DNA of 64,000 bases from an uncultured Prevotella sp. (GTDB taxonomy: Bacteria > Bacteroidota > Bacteroidia > Bacteroidales > Bacteroidaceae). The stretch spans positions 62,001 through 126,000 of the forward strand of contig URUK01000003.1 of the NCBI GenBank assembly GCA_900551055.1, written 5' to 3'. Positions within the stretch are counted from its first letter, which is position 1. Each line of letters begins with the position of its first letter. The translations under genes and the position numbers were made by a program. Of the stretch, positions 1 through 8,508 are shown in pieces. Below the pieces are notes generated by a model. The model was given only the letters and a program-made list of their open reading frames with translations. It was not told the DNA's origin and ran no database searches.

Positions 1-48
1 AGGCGAAAAGTGCGCCGTTGCTAACCGCCTGATTGTCAACCGCTTTCC

Positions 49-129
49 AATATGCCACCTTTTGCGTTGCAAAAGATGACCTTTTACACGCCAAAAGGTG
101 GCCTTTTATCGTTCAAAAGGCCACCTTTC
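49..129 (+). repeat. 81-bp four-unit A/T-tract array, copy 1
   Basis: Four 15-bp units at 49-63, 71-85, 93-107 and 115-129, separated by 7-bp spacers. Units read AATATGCCACCTTTT, AAAAGATGACCTTTT, AAAAGGTGGCCTTTT and AAAAGGCCACCTTTC. A CTGATTGTCAAC motif lies just upstream, near 29-40. The array sits in the gap before the OmpA-type gene. Confidence 0.9.
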
Positions 130-318
130 GCAAACACACCTGCCTGCGGAACAAAACCAACTGCATATTTCCAGCCGGCACACCGGCATGAAACCGGCAC
201 GCAGACAGCCTGTAACTGCCTACAATACAAACGTATGTAAAAAACTGCATGATATTGTCCTATTATTCGTTAAATTTCGTCTTTTCAAGAGATTATAACA
301 CGATTTTAACGAAAATAA

Positions 319-349
319 TTTGCAAGACTAATCCAAATCTGTATCTTTG
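319..349 (+). promoter_or_regulatory. Bacteroidota-type promoter of the OmpA-like gene
   Basis: TTTG at 319-322 and TATCTTTG at 342-349, spaced 19 bp, match the -33/-7 consensus TTTG-N19-TAnnTTTG. The predicted leader to the ATG at 421 is about 65 nt and AT-rich. Confidence 0.8.
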
Positions 350-420
350 TAACAATTTAATATAGGTAATAGTCATAAAAAGAGAAGTTTTCAACATTGT
401 AGAATTTAAATTATCACAAC

Positions 421-1572
421 ATGAAGAAGTTAATTTTAATGCTTTCTGCTATAGCCCTTACGGCTACGGTATCGGCGCAGACCGTCGAGGAAAGCAAGAC
501 GCTTGACAACGTTTACATCGGTATAAACGGAGGATTGGCAACAAAAGCCACCGGGCACGGATGGTTCAACAACCTCAACCCGAACCTCGGCGTGCGCTTG
601 GGACGCTATTTCACCCCAGTATTCGGTATGGCCATCGAGAGCAACCTGTACTTCTCGAACAAGCCATACCCTTCAATCAAGACGTTTGTACGCTCGATGA
701 ACACATCGTTACTCGGTACAGTGAACTTCACCAACTGGTTCGGCGGCTACAAAGGCGAGCCGAGAGTGTTCGAGGTTTACGGACTTTACGGCATCGGATG
801 GGGGCATGTGTTCGGCACACCGTCGGAATACACGCATGACAACACGTTCACATCAAAGGCAGGAATAGACTTTGCCTTCAACCTCGGAAAATCAAAGGCT
901 TGGCAGATTTACATCGAACCGGCCATGATATGGACGCTCGCCGGAGAGAACACGTTGCCCGACAAGGAGGTGCAGTATGACCTCGAAGAGTCCGGCTTCC
1001 AGCTCAACGTTGGCTTCATCTACAAGTTCAAGAACTCAAACGGCACTCACAACTTCAAGATTGCAGAGCTTCGCGACCAGTCGGAAATCGACGCTCTCAA
1101 CGCTAAAATCAACGACCTGCGCAGCGACCTCAACGGCAAGGACGAGCAGCTGGCCGCCAAGGACCGCCAGATAGCCGACCTGCAAAAGGCTCTTGACGAC
1201 TGCAACAACAAGCCGGCACCCGTTTACGAGAAGCCCGCTACCGTTACAAACCTCCAGCCTACGGTGCTCTTCCGCCAGGGCAAGTCAACTGTTGACGCAG
1301 CACAGTACGCTCCGATAGAGCTTATCGCGCAGTACATGAAGAACCATCCCGAGGCCAAAGTCGAGATAAAGGGCTATGCTTCACCCGAAGGCTCCGCCGA
1401 ACTGAACCAGAAACTGTCAGAGGCACGCGCCGAGGCCGTTAAGAACATCCTTGTCAACAAGTACAAGATTTCTGCCGACCGGCTCACAACCAAAGGCTGC
1501 GGAGCTACCGACAAACTGTTCGAGCAGGTTGAGTTCAACCGCGTGGCAACATTCAACGACAATACGAAGTAA
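421..1572 (+). CDS. OmpA-family outer membrane protein with coiled coil
   Basis: 383 residues. An N-terminal signal peptide ends at VSAQ (about residue 20). It is followed by a beta-rich region of about 190 residues that looks like a small outer-membrane barrel. Residues about 220-262 form a heptad-like coiled coil (repeated DLR, DEQLAAKDRQIADLQK). The C-terminal 110 residues are an OmpA/MotB peptidoglycan-binding domain with the typical VEIKGYASPEGS and LSEARAEAVKNIL segments. The family tethers the outer membrane to peptidoglycan. It has its own promoter and a strong terminator, so it is probably monocistronic and abundant. Which OmpA paralogue it is cannot be told. Confidence 0.9.
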   Translation: MKKLILMLSAIALTATVSAQTVEESKTLDNVYIGINGGLATKATGHGWFNNLNPNLGVRLGRYFTPVFGMAIESNLYFSNKPYPSIKTFVRSMNTSLLGTVNFTNWFGGYKGEPRVFEVYGLYGIGWGHVFGTPSEYTHDNTFTSKAGIDFAFNLGKSKAWQIYIEPAMIWTLAGENTLPDKEVQYDLEESGFQLNVGFIYKFKNSNGTHNFKIAELRDQSEIDALNAKINDLRSDLNGKDEQLAAKDRQIADLQKALDDCNNKPAPVYEKPATVTNLQPTVLFRQGKSTVDAAQYAPIELIAQYMKNHPEAKVEIKGYASPEGSAELNQKLSEARAEAVKNILVNKYKISADRLTTKGCGATDKLFEQVEFNRVATFNDNTK

Positions 1573-1597
1573 TATCAGTACAAGCCTGTATAACCAA

Positions 1598-1628
1598 GGC
1601 GCACCCGGCAACCGGGCGCGCCTTTTTT
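1598..1628 (+). terminator. Rho-independent terminator after the OmpA-like gene
   Basis: GGCGCACCCGG at 1598-1608, loop CAA, CCGGGCGCGCC at 1612-1622 (one A/C mismatch), then six T. Confidence 0.85.
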
Positions 1629-1649
1629 CATTATTTAATTGAAAACGAA

Positions 1650-1727
1650 GAATTGTGAATGGAGAATTATGATTAGCTTTGTCAACAGGCAACCTTAAAG
1701 GTAATCATAATTCCCCATTCACAATTT
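1650..1727. repeat. Inverted repeat built from GAATTGTGAATGG words
   Basis: Arms at 1650-1675 and 1702-1727 are nearly perfect inverted complements, about 26 bp each. The words (AATTGTGAATGG, AATTATGATTA) recur at 26483-26555 and 28193-28296. Confidence 0.8.
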
Positions 1728-1749
1728 CCACCTCTCAATTTAAAAGACA

Positions 1750-1826
1750 GTTACCAAGCGCCTCGATTGCCATTAAACAAGAACAGGTAACCAAGCTCCC
1801 TCCCTTCGGGAGGGTTGGGGTGGGTA
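1750..1826 (+). repeat. Composite repeat: GCCTCGATTG plus GGGAGGG hairpin
   Basis: GTTACCAAGCGCCTCGATTG, an AT-rich gap, then a CCCTCCC-TTC-GGGAGGG hairpin at 1798-1814 followed by TTGGGGTGGGT. The same order occurs at about 59985-60080 and, inverted, at 53344-53445. In all three places it abuts an 81-bp array. Confidence 0.8.
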
Positions 1827-1829
1827 TCT

Positions 1830-1910
1830 AATATGCCACCTTTTGGCTTGCAAAAGGGCACCTTTTACACGCTGAAAGGCCATGTTTTGCAAGCCAAAAG
1901 ACGGCCTTTT
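1830..1910 (+). repeat. 81-bp four-unit A/T-tract array, copy 2
   Basis: Units at 1830-1844, 1852-1866, 1874-1888 and 1896-1910 with 7-bp spacers. CTGATTATCAAC follows at about 1919-1930. It lies between two convergent genes. Confidence 0.9.
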
Positions 1911-1997
1911 GCAAAGGCGCTGATTATCAACGGGTTATCAAGTAACGGGCAACAGCCTTTTCATCACCCGCTATGCAGACTGTCTACAGCCATGAAA

Positions 1998-3251
1998 CTA
2001 CTTGAAAAGGCTGTATGACAGTCCGATATTGAAGAACGGAATGGGCGAACGGTCTTGCTTTACAAGAGGCTCGATGTCGCTTTTCCCGTCATTGCCTTTC
2101 ACCTTTATGCCCTTGCGGTTCTTGCGGTACAGGCCGCCTTTCATCACCATCGACACGCCTGCGTGTGCCGTAAGGTAGAGATGCTTGCCTATGATGTATT
2201 CATAACACACCTCCGGCTTCAGCACCGCGTCGCTGTAATAGCACACTCGGGGGATGCCGTCGATGCGCGGTTTGAGGTAAAAACTCTCGCCCGACATGAA
2301 CGCGCCTACCGACAGCCGCTGGTTTTTCATCTGGTAACGCAGGTAAAACTGGCTCGGCATTGTAATGTCAACACTAAGGCGTGGGTTGTTGAAGCGGTGC
2401 CAGTAAGTAACTATGGGCATTACCGGCATGCTGCAGAAAAGCGTCATCCCCATTACTCCGAGGCTCACGCTGGTGCGCTCTGTGTTCTTCACCACCATCA
2501 CGGCGGAGAGCGTTCCGCCAACCATCCCCCAGCCGCCGTCCCACCCGTCAACGGTGCATGACGCCGAAATGACGAGCGGACGATTGAACAGGCTCATATA
2601 ATATGACACGTTCAGTCCGCCTGAAAAGTGGTTGTAGGCGTCTTCAAGGAATATGGCGGAAGGGCTACCAGCCTCGTCGCCGTATGTCTGGAACGTATAA
2701 CGGGAGTACTGCACGTTGGCGTATAGCGACACGTTCTTCAGTTTCAGTACGGGCACCATTGTCGAGAAACGCAACGTGTTGAGGTTTTTCTTCCTGCGCT
2801 TCTCCACCTCCTTTCCGTCAAGTGTCAACGTGTAGTCGTGCGCCCACTTGGTTTCCCAGAACAGGTTTACCGTCCGGTAACGTGAAAAATTCTTCGCAGT
2901 CTTCGCCCGGAAATCGTCAGCCAGCGAGTCGGTGATTATCTGCGCGCCGCACAACTGCGGCTGCACGGCCATCATAACCAGCGCGGCTATCACCTTGGCG
3001 AAACGCCCACGCCGCCTCAACTCGCCGGGCAGGTATTCCAGCTCGCGGCAACGGTAACCCTCGCCTTCAAGCATCTTGCAGATGCCATACGCCGAAAGGC
3101 CGCGGCACTCCACACGCAACACCTTCTCCCAATTGTCCAAATCCACGCTCCACCGTCTAATCTTGGCGTTCCCGTCAAGCAAAGGAGCGATACGTTTCAC
3201 ATCGGCATCGCCGCACAGCGATGTTCCGAATACATGTATTTTCCGCTTCAT
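1998..3251 (-). CDS. HMA-like domain fused to an outer-membrane barrel protein
   Basis: 417 residues in one open frame. Residues 1-72 resemble the small cytoplasmic HMA-like ferredoxin-fold proteins of Bacteroidota (HVFGTSL, KIRRWSVDLDNWEKVLRV, GYRCRELEY). Residues about 80-104 then look like a signal peptide: LRRRGRFAK, a hydrophobic stretch, and cleavage near CGAQ. The last 310 residues are beta-rich and end in aromatic residues, like DUF6268-type outer-membrane barrels. A TTG codon at the start of LRRRGRFAK could be a second start that exports the barrel alone. Thus this may be two overlapping functions or a real fusion. It is last in a minus-strand run with the next two genes (29-bp gap). 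Confidence 0.7.
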   Translation of the reverse strand: MKRKIHVFGTSLCGDADVKRIAPLLDGNAKIRRWSVDLDNWEKVLRVECRGLSAYGICKMLEGEGYRCRELEYLPGELRRRGRFAKVIAALVMMAVQPQLCGAQIITDSLADDFRAKTAKNFSRYRTVNLFWETKWAHDYTLTLDGKEVEKRRKKNLNTLRFSTMVPVLKLKNVSLYANVQYSRYTFQTYGDEAGSPSAIFLEDAYNHFSGGLNVSYYMSLFNRPLVISASCTVDGWDGGWGMVGGTLSAVMVVKNTERTSVSLGVMGMTLFCSMPVMPIVTYWHRFNNPRLSVDITMPSQFYLRYQMKNQRLSVGAFMSGESFYLKPRIDGIPRVCYYSDAVLKPEVCYEYIIGKHLYLTAHAGVSMVMKGGLYRKNRKGIKVKGNDGKSDIEPLVKQDRSPIPFFNIGLSYSLFK

Positions 3252-3280
3252 TACTTATTTATTGACAATTATGCAAGCCG

Positions 3281-4431
3281 TCAGAACGCTTCGCCGAACT
3301 GGAAAACAAAACCTCCCGTACCCTTGCCGAAGCCATAGTCTACACGCACGTTGACATTATGCTTGAACTCGAAGCGCAGACCTAATCCGTAGTTTGGCAA
3401 CACATTGCCGAACCTAAGGCGGCTGAACGAACTGAAAACCGTGCCCGCTCCCACCCACGCGGCACACCCCACGCGGCCGTAGACATGCTGCCTCAACTCA
3501 AACTGAGCCGCCATGTAGTTGTTGTCAATGTACCTCCCGGCGTAATATCCGCGCATGCGGCTGCCGTCTTCACCCAGTTCCTCGCGCAGCGTCCATGGCG
3601 AATCGGCTGTGTTGAATGGCCATACACATCAAGGGCAAGCACGCTTCCCGGCCACGCACGCCTGTAAAAGTCGAGCGTAACGGTAGTGCTGAACACGCTT
3701 TTGCTGTGCGAACTCATGAACTCAGGGTACAACATGCCTTTCAACGAGAGGTAAACGCCGCGCTTGGGGTTGAGGATGAAGTCGCGTGTGTCATACGAAA
3801 CAGACAGTCCTAAGCCTGTAAAGAAGTAAGCGTCCCTCTGGCCTTGCAGATAGTCTGACGGCAATACGCCGCCCTGCCGCTTTACGTCGCCGCTTGTATA
3901 GTTGACGTTCAGCGCCGCGCCTACATGGAAAGCGCGCGTCACCTTATATATGTAGTCGGCATCAACCTTGAACATCTGCTTGGTATATTCGGTCACGGGA
4001 TTGGCCGTACAGCCGTCATACGACACGCCCCAGAAGTCCAAGTTCTTGTGGCGGAACGCCAAATTGTATGACAGGCGCGACCTGTTGCCCTTGAAATTGG
4101 TGTTGCCTTTCACCGAAAGTGTGTAAAAGCCTTTCACCGAAACGTTGCCCGAGAGCGACAGGTCGGACGGCTGCATGAGCGAGTCTTGCCTGTCAAGACG
4201 GTACAAGGCGGTAGCCGCGCCGCCTATGCCGAAGCTCCCTTCACGGGTATATGATGGCGCAACGACGAAGCTGATGTCCATCTTGCGCTGGTAAGTCCTG
4301 TCAACATTGCCGTTGACCAGGCTGTTCCAATAGCGTTTGAAGCCGCTTGTCCGCGCGGTGTCGGACTGTGAATACACCGCAACGGCAGACAACATGCACA
4401 GCAATGCGGTTAGAATGTATCTCGTTTTCAT
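3281..4431 (-). pseudogene. BamA/TamA-like surface-antigen barrel, frameshifted
   Basis: The first frame (4431 down to 3493) begins with a clear signal peptide (MKTRYILTALLC..VYSQ) and carries beta-strands of a D15/surface-antigen barrel. After VLALDVYG it leaves the family pattern and becomes low-complexity. The family pattern resumes in another frame: PFNTADSPWTLREELGEDGS, then MRGYYAGRYIDNNY, the classical RGYxxGRYRD-type motif, ending at 3281 with an aromatic-rich last strand. One missing base near 3616-3621 (GGCCATTC on the coding strand) explains both halves. Repaired, it would be about 382 residues. It is either a recent loss-of-function mutation or a sequence error. It belongs to the run 5143-1998. 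Confidence 0.8.
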
Positions 4432-4474
4432 TGTCTTTCTTATTGCCTGTTATGACTTTATGTTGTTTTCATTG

Positions 4475-5143
4475 TCACCGTTTCTTGCCCTTTCCGAACC
4501 TGTACGCCACGCCAACACTCATCGCCTGCGGATACATCTTCGCCTTGTTGCTGTTTGCATCGATGACGTTCGTCACACTGACCCGGTACGTCGCGTTGAC
4601 CTGAAGCCCCGAACTGAACTCGTAACCGAGCTTGAAGCCGAAGCCTGTGTCGTTGTCTTTCATCGCCGGAAGCCCCGTAGCATCGTTCTTTTCGTACACA
4701 TCAAGGCTGTGTCCGCCAACCTTATACGACGCGCTGAAGCCGAAATCGGTGTACGGCCCTACGCCGACGCTGAACCGTCCGCCGCCACGCAGGGGCACAT
4801 GGAACATCGCATAGACCGGCACTTCTACTCCAACATATTCGAACCTGCCGCTTTCCTGCCGCCATGACTGTCTTGATGTCTTGTACTGGAACACCATCCC
4901 ACACTGCACCGAAAACCAGTCGGCTATGCCCATGTCAAGAAATCCACCAACGTTGGCGCCTATTTCCATCTCGCTCCGCCCTCCGGCGATGCCTGAATGG
5001 ATAAAGCCCGACGCGTTCATCTCGACTATCGGGCCGCCGGTAAACTTGATTTTTTGCTCTCCTTTTTTGTCTCCGCCGACATCTTGCGCCACCGATGCGG
5101 AGGCGAAAGACGCGGCAAACAACAAACATACAATCATTTTCAT
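4475..5143 (-). CDS. Outer-membrane beta-barrel protein (PorT-like family)
   Basis: 222 residues. A signal peptide ends at SVAQ (about residue 20), then GGPIVEMNASGFIHSG and alternating hydrophobic strands typical of the 8-10-stranded outer-membrane barrel superfamily (OMP_b-brl_2). It ends in VAYRFGKGKKR. It is first of three envelope genes on the minus strand (43 bp to the next), with a likely promoter at 5267-5297. Substrate and partners are not evident. Confidence 0.75.
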   Translation of the reverse strand: MKMIVCLLFAASFASASVAQDVGGDKKGEQKIKFTGGPIVEMNASGFIHSGIAGGRSEMEIGANVGGFLDMGIADWFSVQCGMVFQYKTSRQSWRQESGRFEYVGVEVPVYAMFHVPLRGGGRFSVGVGPYTDFGFSASYKVGGHSLDVYEKNDATGLPAMKDNDTGFGFKLGYEFSSGLQVNATYRVSVTNVIDANSNKAKMYPQAMSVGVAYRFGKGKKR

Positions 5144-5151
5144 ATCGTTAT

Positions 5152-5236
5152 TTTGGGTTATACGGTTTTACGGTTATGAGGTTTTACAGTGTTGTTTGGG
5201 GTTATGAGGTTATTGGGTTGTACGGTTTTACGGTAC
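5152..5236. repeat. Direct-word array GGTTTTACGGTTATGAGG
   Basis: Imperfect tandem copies of TACGGTTTTACGGTTATGAGG fill the gap upstream of the minus-strand barrel gene. The same words recur at 38232-38276. Confidence 0.75.
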
Positions 5237-5266
5237 TTCTTGCAGCCCGTTGCACCAAACCGGCGG

Positions 5267-5297
5267 CAAAGGTAATGCAATGCAGGCCTCCGTAAAA
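5267..5297 (-). promoter_or_regulatory. Probable promoter of the minus-strand barrel operon
   Basis: On the minus strand TTTT (5297-5294), 19 bp, then TACCTTTG (5274-5267). The leader would be about 115 nt and contain the GGTTTTACGG array. Confidence 0.55.
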
Positions 5298-5388
5298 GGT
5301 CTGCATTTTGGAGAAATTGGACTGTTTTTCATATTAAGAATTATTTGTATGGCTTTTTGACGTACCTTTGTGGTCAAATTACAACAAC

Positions 5389-6246
5389 ATGAAAAAGGAT
5401 GAACCAATAAGGCCGGCATCGTCGTTTTACCGCGAAGCCGACACAAAGAGCCTGCACGACGACATATTCACGACGCACTACAAGCGGCAGATTATTTCCA
5501 AATTCCCCATAAAGAATGACATGTACATCTGCAACATAGGCATTGCCGGGCATTCGAGCGGACGCATAAATACGCAGCCTTACACCATGTGTCCGCACGG
5601 AATAAGCTTCCATCTGCCCGGAGACATTCTCGAACAGAGCGAACTTAGCGACGACTTCGAGTGCCTTTGCGTCGCCATGTCGGAAGATTTCTTCAGGGGA
5701 TTGGGACTGACTTACGATTTCCGCACGCTCGTTTCCATACAAGACAGCCCCATGCTTGACATGACCGACAGGCAATTTGCGGCGGCGGTAATGTATTACG
5801 AGATGGTTGACAGCGTGCTCGGAAGCAGCAATCCTTACAAACGCGAGATAATAAGGCACCTCACCTGCGCCTACTTCTACGGCCTTGGCTATTTCCTATA
5901 CAAAAAAGCTGAGGGGCGGAAGTTGTCGAACGACGAAACCCTTATGCAGTGGTTCATCAAAACCGTGCAGCAAAACTACAAGCATGAACGCAAAGTTGCC
6001 TTCTACGCCGACGAGCTGCACCTGTCTGTAGGCTACCTTGCTACGGTGGTCAAGAAGGTAAGCGGACGCACGCCTACCGAATGGATTGACGACTACGTGA
6101 CGCTTGAGGCCAAGGCACTGTTGAAATCTGGCGGAATGACCGTACAGCAGATAAGCAACGAGCCGAACTTCCCTTCGCAGTCGTTTTTCGGCAAATACTT
6201 CAAGCGTCACACGGGAATGTCGCCAAAGGAATACAAGAACAAATAA
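5389..6246 (+). CDS. AraC-family transcriptional regulator
   Basis: 285 residues from the ATG at 5389. An upstream TTG at 5368 overlaps a TACCTTTG -7 box at 5363-5370 and is unlikely to be the start. The N-terminal 180 residues are a cupin-like sensing region (HGISFHLPGDILEQSELSDDF). Residues about 185-285 hold the two helix-turn-helix motifs of AraC (FYADELHLSVGYLATVVKKVSG; VQQISNEPNFPSQSFFGKYFKRHTGMSPKEY). It is transcribed away from the three-barrel run, which makes it a candidate regulator of it, although no ligand can be read. Confidence 0.88.
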   Translation: MKKDEPIRPASSFYREADTKSLHDDIFTTHYKRQIISKFPIKNDMYICNIGIAGHSSGRINTQPYTMCPHGISFHLPGDILEQSELSDDFECLCVAMSEDFFRGLGLTYDFRTLVSIQDSPMLDMTDRQFAAAVMYYEMVDSVLGSSNPYKREIIRHLTCAYFYGLGYFLYKKAEGRKLSNDETLMQWFIKTVQQNYKHERKVAFYADELHLSVGYLATVVKKVSGRTPTEWIDDYVTLEAKALLKSGGMTVQQISNEPNFPSQSFFGKYFKRHTGMSPKEYKNK

Positions 6247-6269
6247 CGGCCCGTGACAACCTCCGCCGT

Positions 6270-6350
6270 GGAAGGTGGCCTTTTGTGTTCCAAAAGGCCA
6301 CCTTTTAACGTGCAAAAGGCCATGTTTTGCAGGCTAAAAGACGGCCTTTT
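6270..6350 (+). repeat. 81-bp four-unit A/T-tract array, copy 3
   Basis: Units at 6270-6284, 6292-6306, 6314-6328 and 6336-6350. CCTGACAGTCAACAAGTTAC follows at 6359-6378. The rest of the gap to ilvD is AT-rich and holds only the ilv promoter. Confidence 0.9.
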
Positions 6351-6609
6351 GCAAACCGCCTGACAGTCAACAAGTTACACATACTCCGCAAAACAGGTCG
6401 TAAAGACTGCAAAAACACACTTCACGGGCGGTAAAAAACGGTCTTGCATCAATCTTCATGTAAACCGCAGACAGGCACAAGTGAGGCGGCAAGACACGGC
6501 CATCATTGCACATTTACGTACAAAACGTGCAATTTAGTGCCAATCCGTTACTTTTTAATCGATTTTAATTTCAAATATTGACAATTTCGTCATATTTATT
6601 GAAAAACAT

Positions 6610-6641
6610 GTTGTCTGTTCGATGAAAATGATGTACCTTTG
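6610..6641 (+). promoter_or_regulatory. Promoter of the ilv operon
   Basis: GTTG at 6610-6613, 20 bp, TACCTTTG at 6634-6641. The predicted leader to the ilvD ATG at 6683 is about 36 nt, too short for a leader-peptide attenuator; none was seen. Confidence 0.7.
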
Positions 6642-6682
6642 CACGAACAAACGATAAAAATAGTTTAACGGGGGATTTTCAG

Positions 6683-8485
6683 ATGAAGCATCAGTTAAGG
6701 AGTTCCGTATGTACAGACGGCCGCCGCATGGCAGGAGCAAGAGCCTTGTGGGTAGCCTCCGGCATGAAACAGGAACAATTCGGCAAACCAATCATAGCAA
6801 TAGTAAACTCTTTCACGCAGTTTGTGCCGGGACATACGCACCTGCACGACATCGGACAGATTGTGAAAGCCGAGATAGAGCGCATGGGATGCTACGCTGC
6901 GGAGTTCAACACAATAGCCATAGATGACGGCATAGCAATGGGGCACGACGGCATGCTGTACTCACTGCCCTCGCGCGACATCATCGCCGACTCGGTTGAA
7001 TACATGGTAAACGCCCACAAGGCGGACGCGATGATTTGCATATCGAACTGCGACAAGGTGACGCCAGGCATGCTGATGGCCGCAATGAGGCTCAACATCC
7101 CAACCGTGTTCTGCAGCGGCGGCCCGATGGAAGCAGGACGATGGCGCGGCGAAAACGCCGACCTGATAACGGCGATGGTGAAAGGCGCCGACCCAAGCAT
7201 AAGCGACAGCGAAATAAACGAAATAGAACAATGCGCCTGCCCGGGGTGCGGCTGCTGCTCGGGAATGTTCACCGCCAACTCGATGAACTCGCTGACAGAG
7301 GCCATCGGACTGGCCCTGCCCGGCAACGGAACCATCCTTGCCACACACGAAAACCGCATACGCCTGTTCAAGGACGCGGCGAGGCAAGTGGTGGAAAACG
7401 CCTTCAAATACTATGAAGACGGCGACGAGAGCGTCCTGCCGCGCAACATCGCCACGCGCGCGGCCTTCCTCAACGCAATGGCTCTTGACATAGCGATGGG
7501 CGGAAGCACCAACACCGTGCTGCATCTGCTGGCCGTAGCGCAGGAGGCCGGTGCCGACTTCACGATGAAAGACATCGACACGCTTAGCCGCCGTGTGCCC
7601 TGCCTGTGCAAGCTCGCACCCAACACGCAGAAATACAGCGTGCAAGAGTGCAACCGCGCAGGCGGCATATTCGGGATAATGAACGAACTGGCAAAGGGCG
7701 GTCTCATTGATACCGGCGTGAAACGGGTGGACGGAAAGTCCCTCGGCGAACAGCTGAAGAAATACGACATAACAGAAAACGCCATAGACCAGGAGGCCGA
7801 CCGCATATACCAAAGCGCTCCGGGACGCAGGTTCTCCACGCAAATGGGTTCGCAGAACGAACGCTGGGGCACGCTCGACACCGACCGCACAGACGGCTGC
7901 ATACGCGACATCGCCCACGCATACACAAAGGACGGCGGCCTGGCAGTGCTCTACGGAAACATCGCGGAGGACGGATGCGTGGTGAAAACAGCCGGAGTCG
8001 ACCCGTCAATATGGAAGTTCCGCGGGCCAGCCAAAGTGTTCGACTCGCAGGAAGACGCCTGCGAAGGCATACTTGGCGGCAAGGTGAAGAGCGGCGACTG
8101 TGTGGTGATAACCCACGAAGGGCCTAAAGGCGGTCCCGGAATGCAAGAGATGCTGTACCCCACTTCCTATATAAAGAGCATGCACCTCGGCACAGAATGC
8201 GCCCTCGTTACTGACGGACGCTTCAGCGGAGGCACGTCCGGGCTTAGCATAGGGCACGTCTCACCCGAAGCGGCTGCAGGCGGAAACATAGGCAAAATAA
8301 TCGACGGAGACATCATAGAAATAGACATTCCTAACCGTTCCATCAACGTATGCCTCACCGAAAGCGAACTGGCAGCACGCCAGCAACGCCCCTTGACGCG
8401 GCAACGCACGGTAAGCAAGGCCCTCAAAGCCTATGCGCAAAGCGTAAGTTCGGCTGACAAGGGAGGGGTAAGAATAATAGAATAA
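6683..8485 (+). CDS. ilvD: Dihydroxy-acid dehydratase
   Basis: 600 residues, full length. It dehydrates 2,3-dihydroxy-isovalerate and 2,3-dihydroxy-3-methylvalerate to the 2-oxo acids in valine and isoleucine synthesis. Hallmarks are the iron-sulfur ligand motifs SNCDKVTPGM (Cys about 123) and CPGCGCCSGMFTANSMN (about 186-202), plus the C-terminal THEGPKGGPGMQEM and TDGRFSGGTSGLSIGH segments. It is the first gene of ilvD-ilvB-ilvN-thioesterase-ilvC, 23 bp before ilvB. Confidence 0.97.
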   Translation: MKHQLRSSVCTDGRRMAGARALWVASGMKQEQFGKPIIAIVNSFTQFVPGHTHLHDIGQIVKAEIERMGCYAAEFNTIAIDDGIAMGHDGMLYSLPSRDIIADSVEYMVNAHKADAMICISNCDKVTPGMLMAAMRLNIPTVFCSGGPMEAGRWRGENADLITAMVKGADPSISDSEINEIEQCACPGCGCCSGMFTANSMNSLTEAIGLALPGNGTILATHENRIRLFKDAARQVVENAFKYYEDGDESVLPRNIATRAAFLNAMALDIAMGGSTNTVLHLLAVAQEAGADFTMKDIDTLSRRVPCLCKLAPNTQKYSVQECNRAGGIFGIMNELAKGGLIDTGVKRVDGKSLGEQLKKYDITENAIDQEADRIYQSAPGRRFSTQMGSQNERWGTLDTDRTDGCIRDIAHAYTKDGGLAVLYGNIAEDGCVVKTAGVDPSIWKFRGPAKVFDSQEDACEGILGGKVKSGDCVVITHEGPKGGPGMQEMLYPTSYIKSMHLGTECALVTDGRFSGGTSGLSIGHVSPEAAAGGNIGKIIDGDIIEIDIPNRSINVCLTESELAARQQRPLTRQRTVSKALKAYAQSVSSADKGGVRIIE

Positions 8486-8508
8486 AAAACAAGAAACAGC
8501 AAGTTATC

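Noticed and set aside
49..129. CRISPR array for the 15-bp units with 7-bp spacers
   Set aside because: Units and spacers are far too short, the copies are scattered with exactly four units each, and there are no cas genes.
6962..7918. Long open frame opposite ilvD (318 codons)
   Set aside because: Antisense shadow of a clearly recognised gene; composition biased, no domain.
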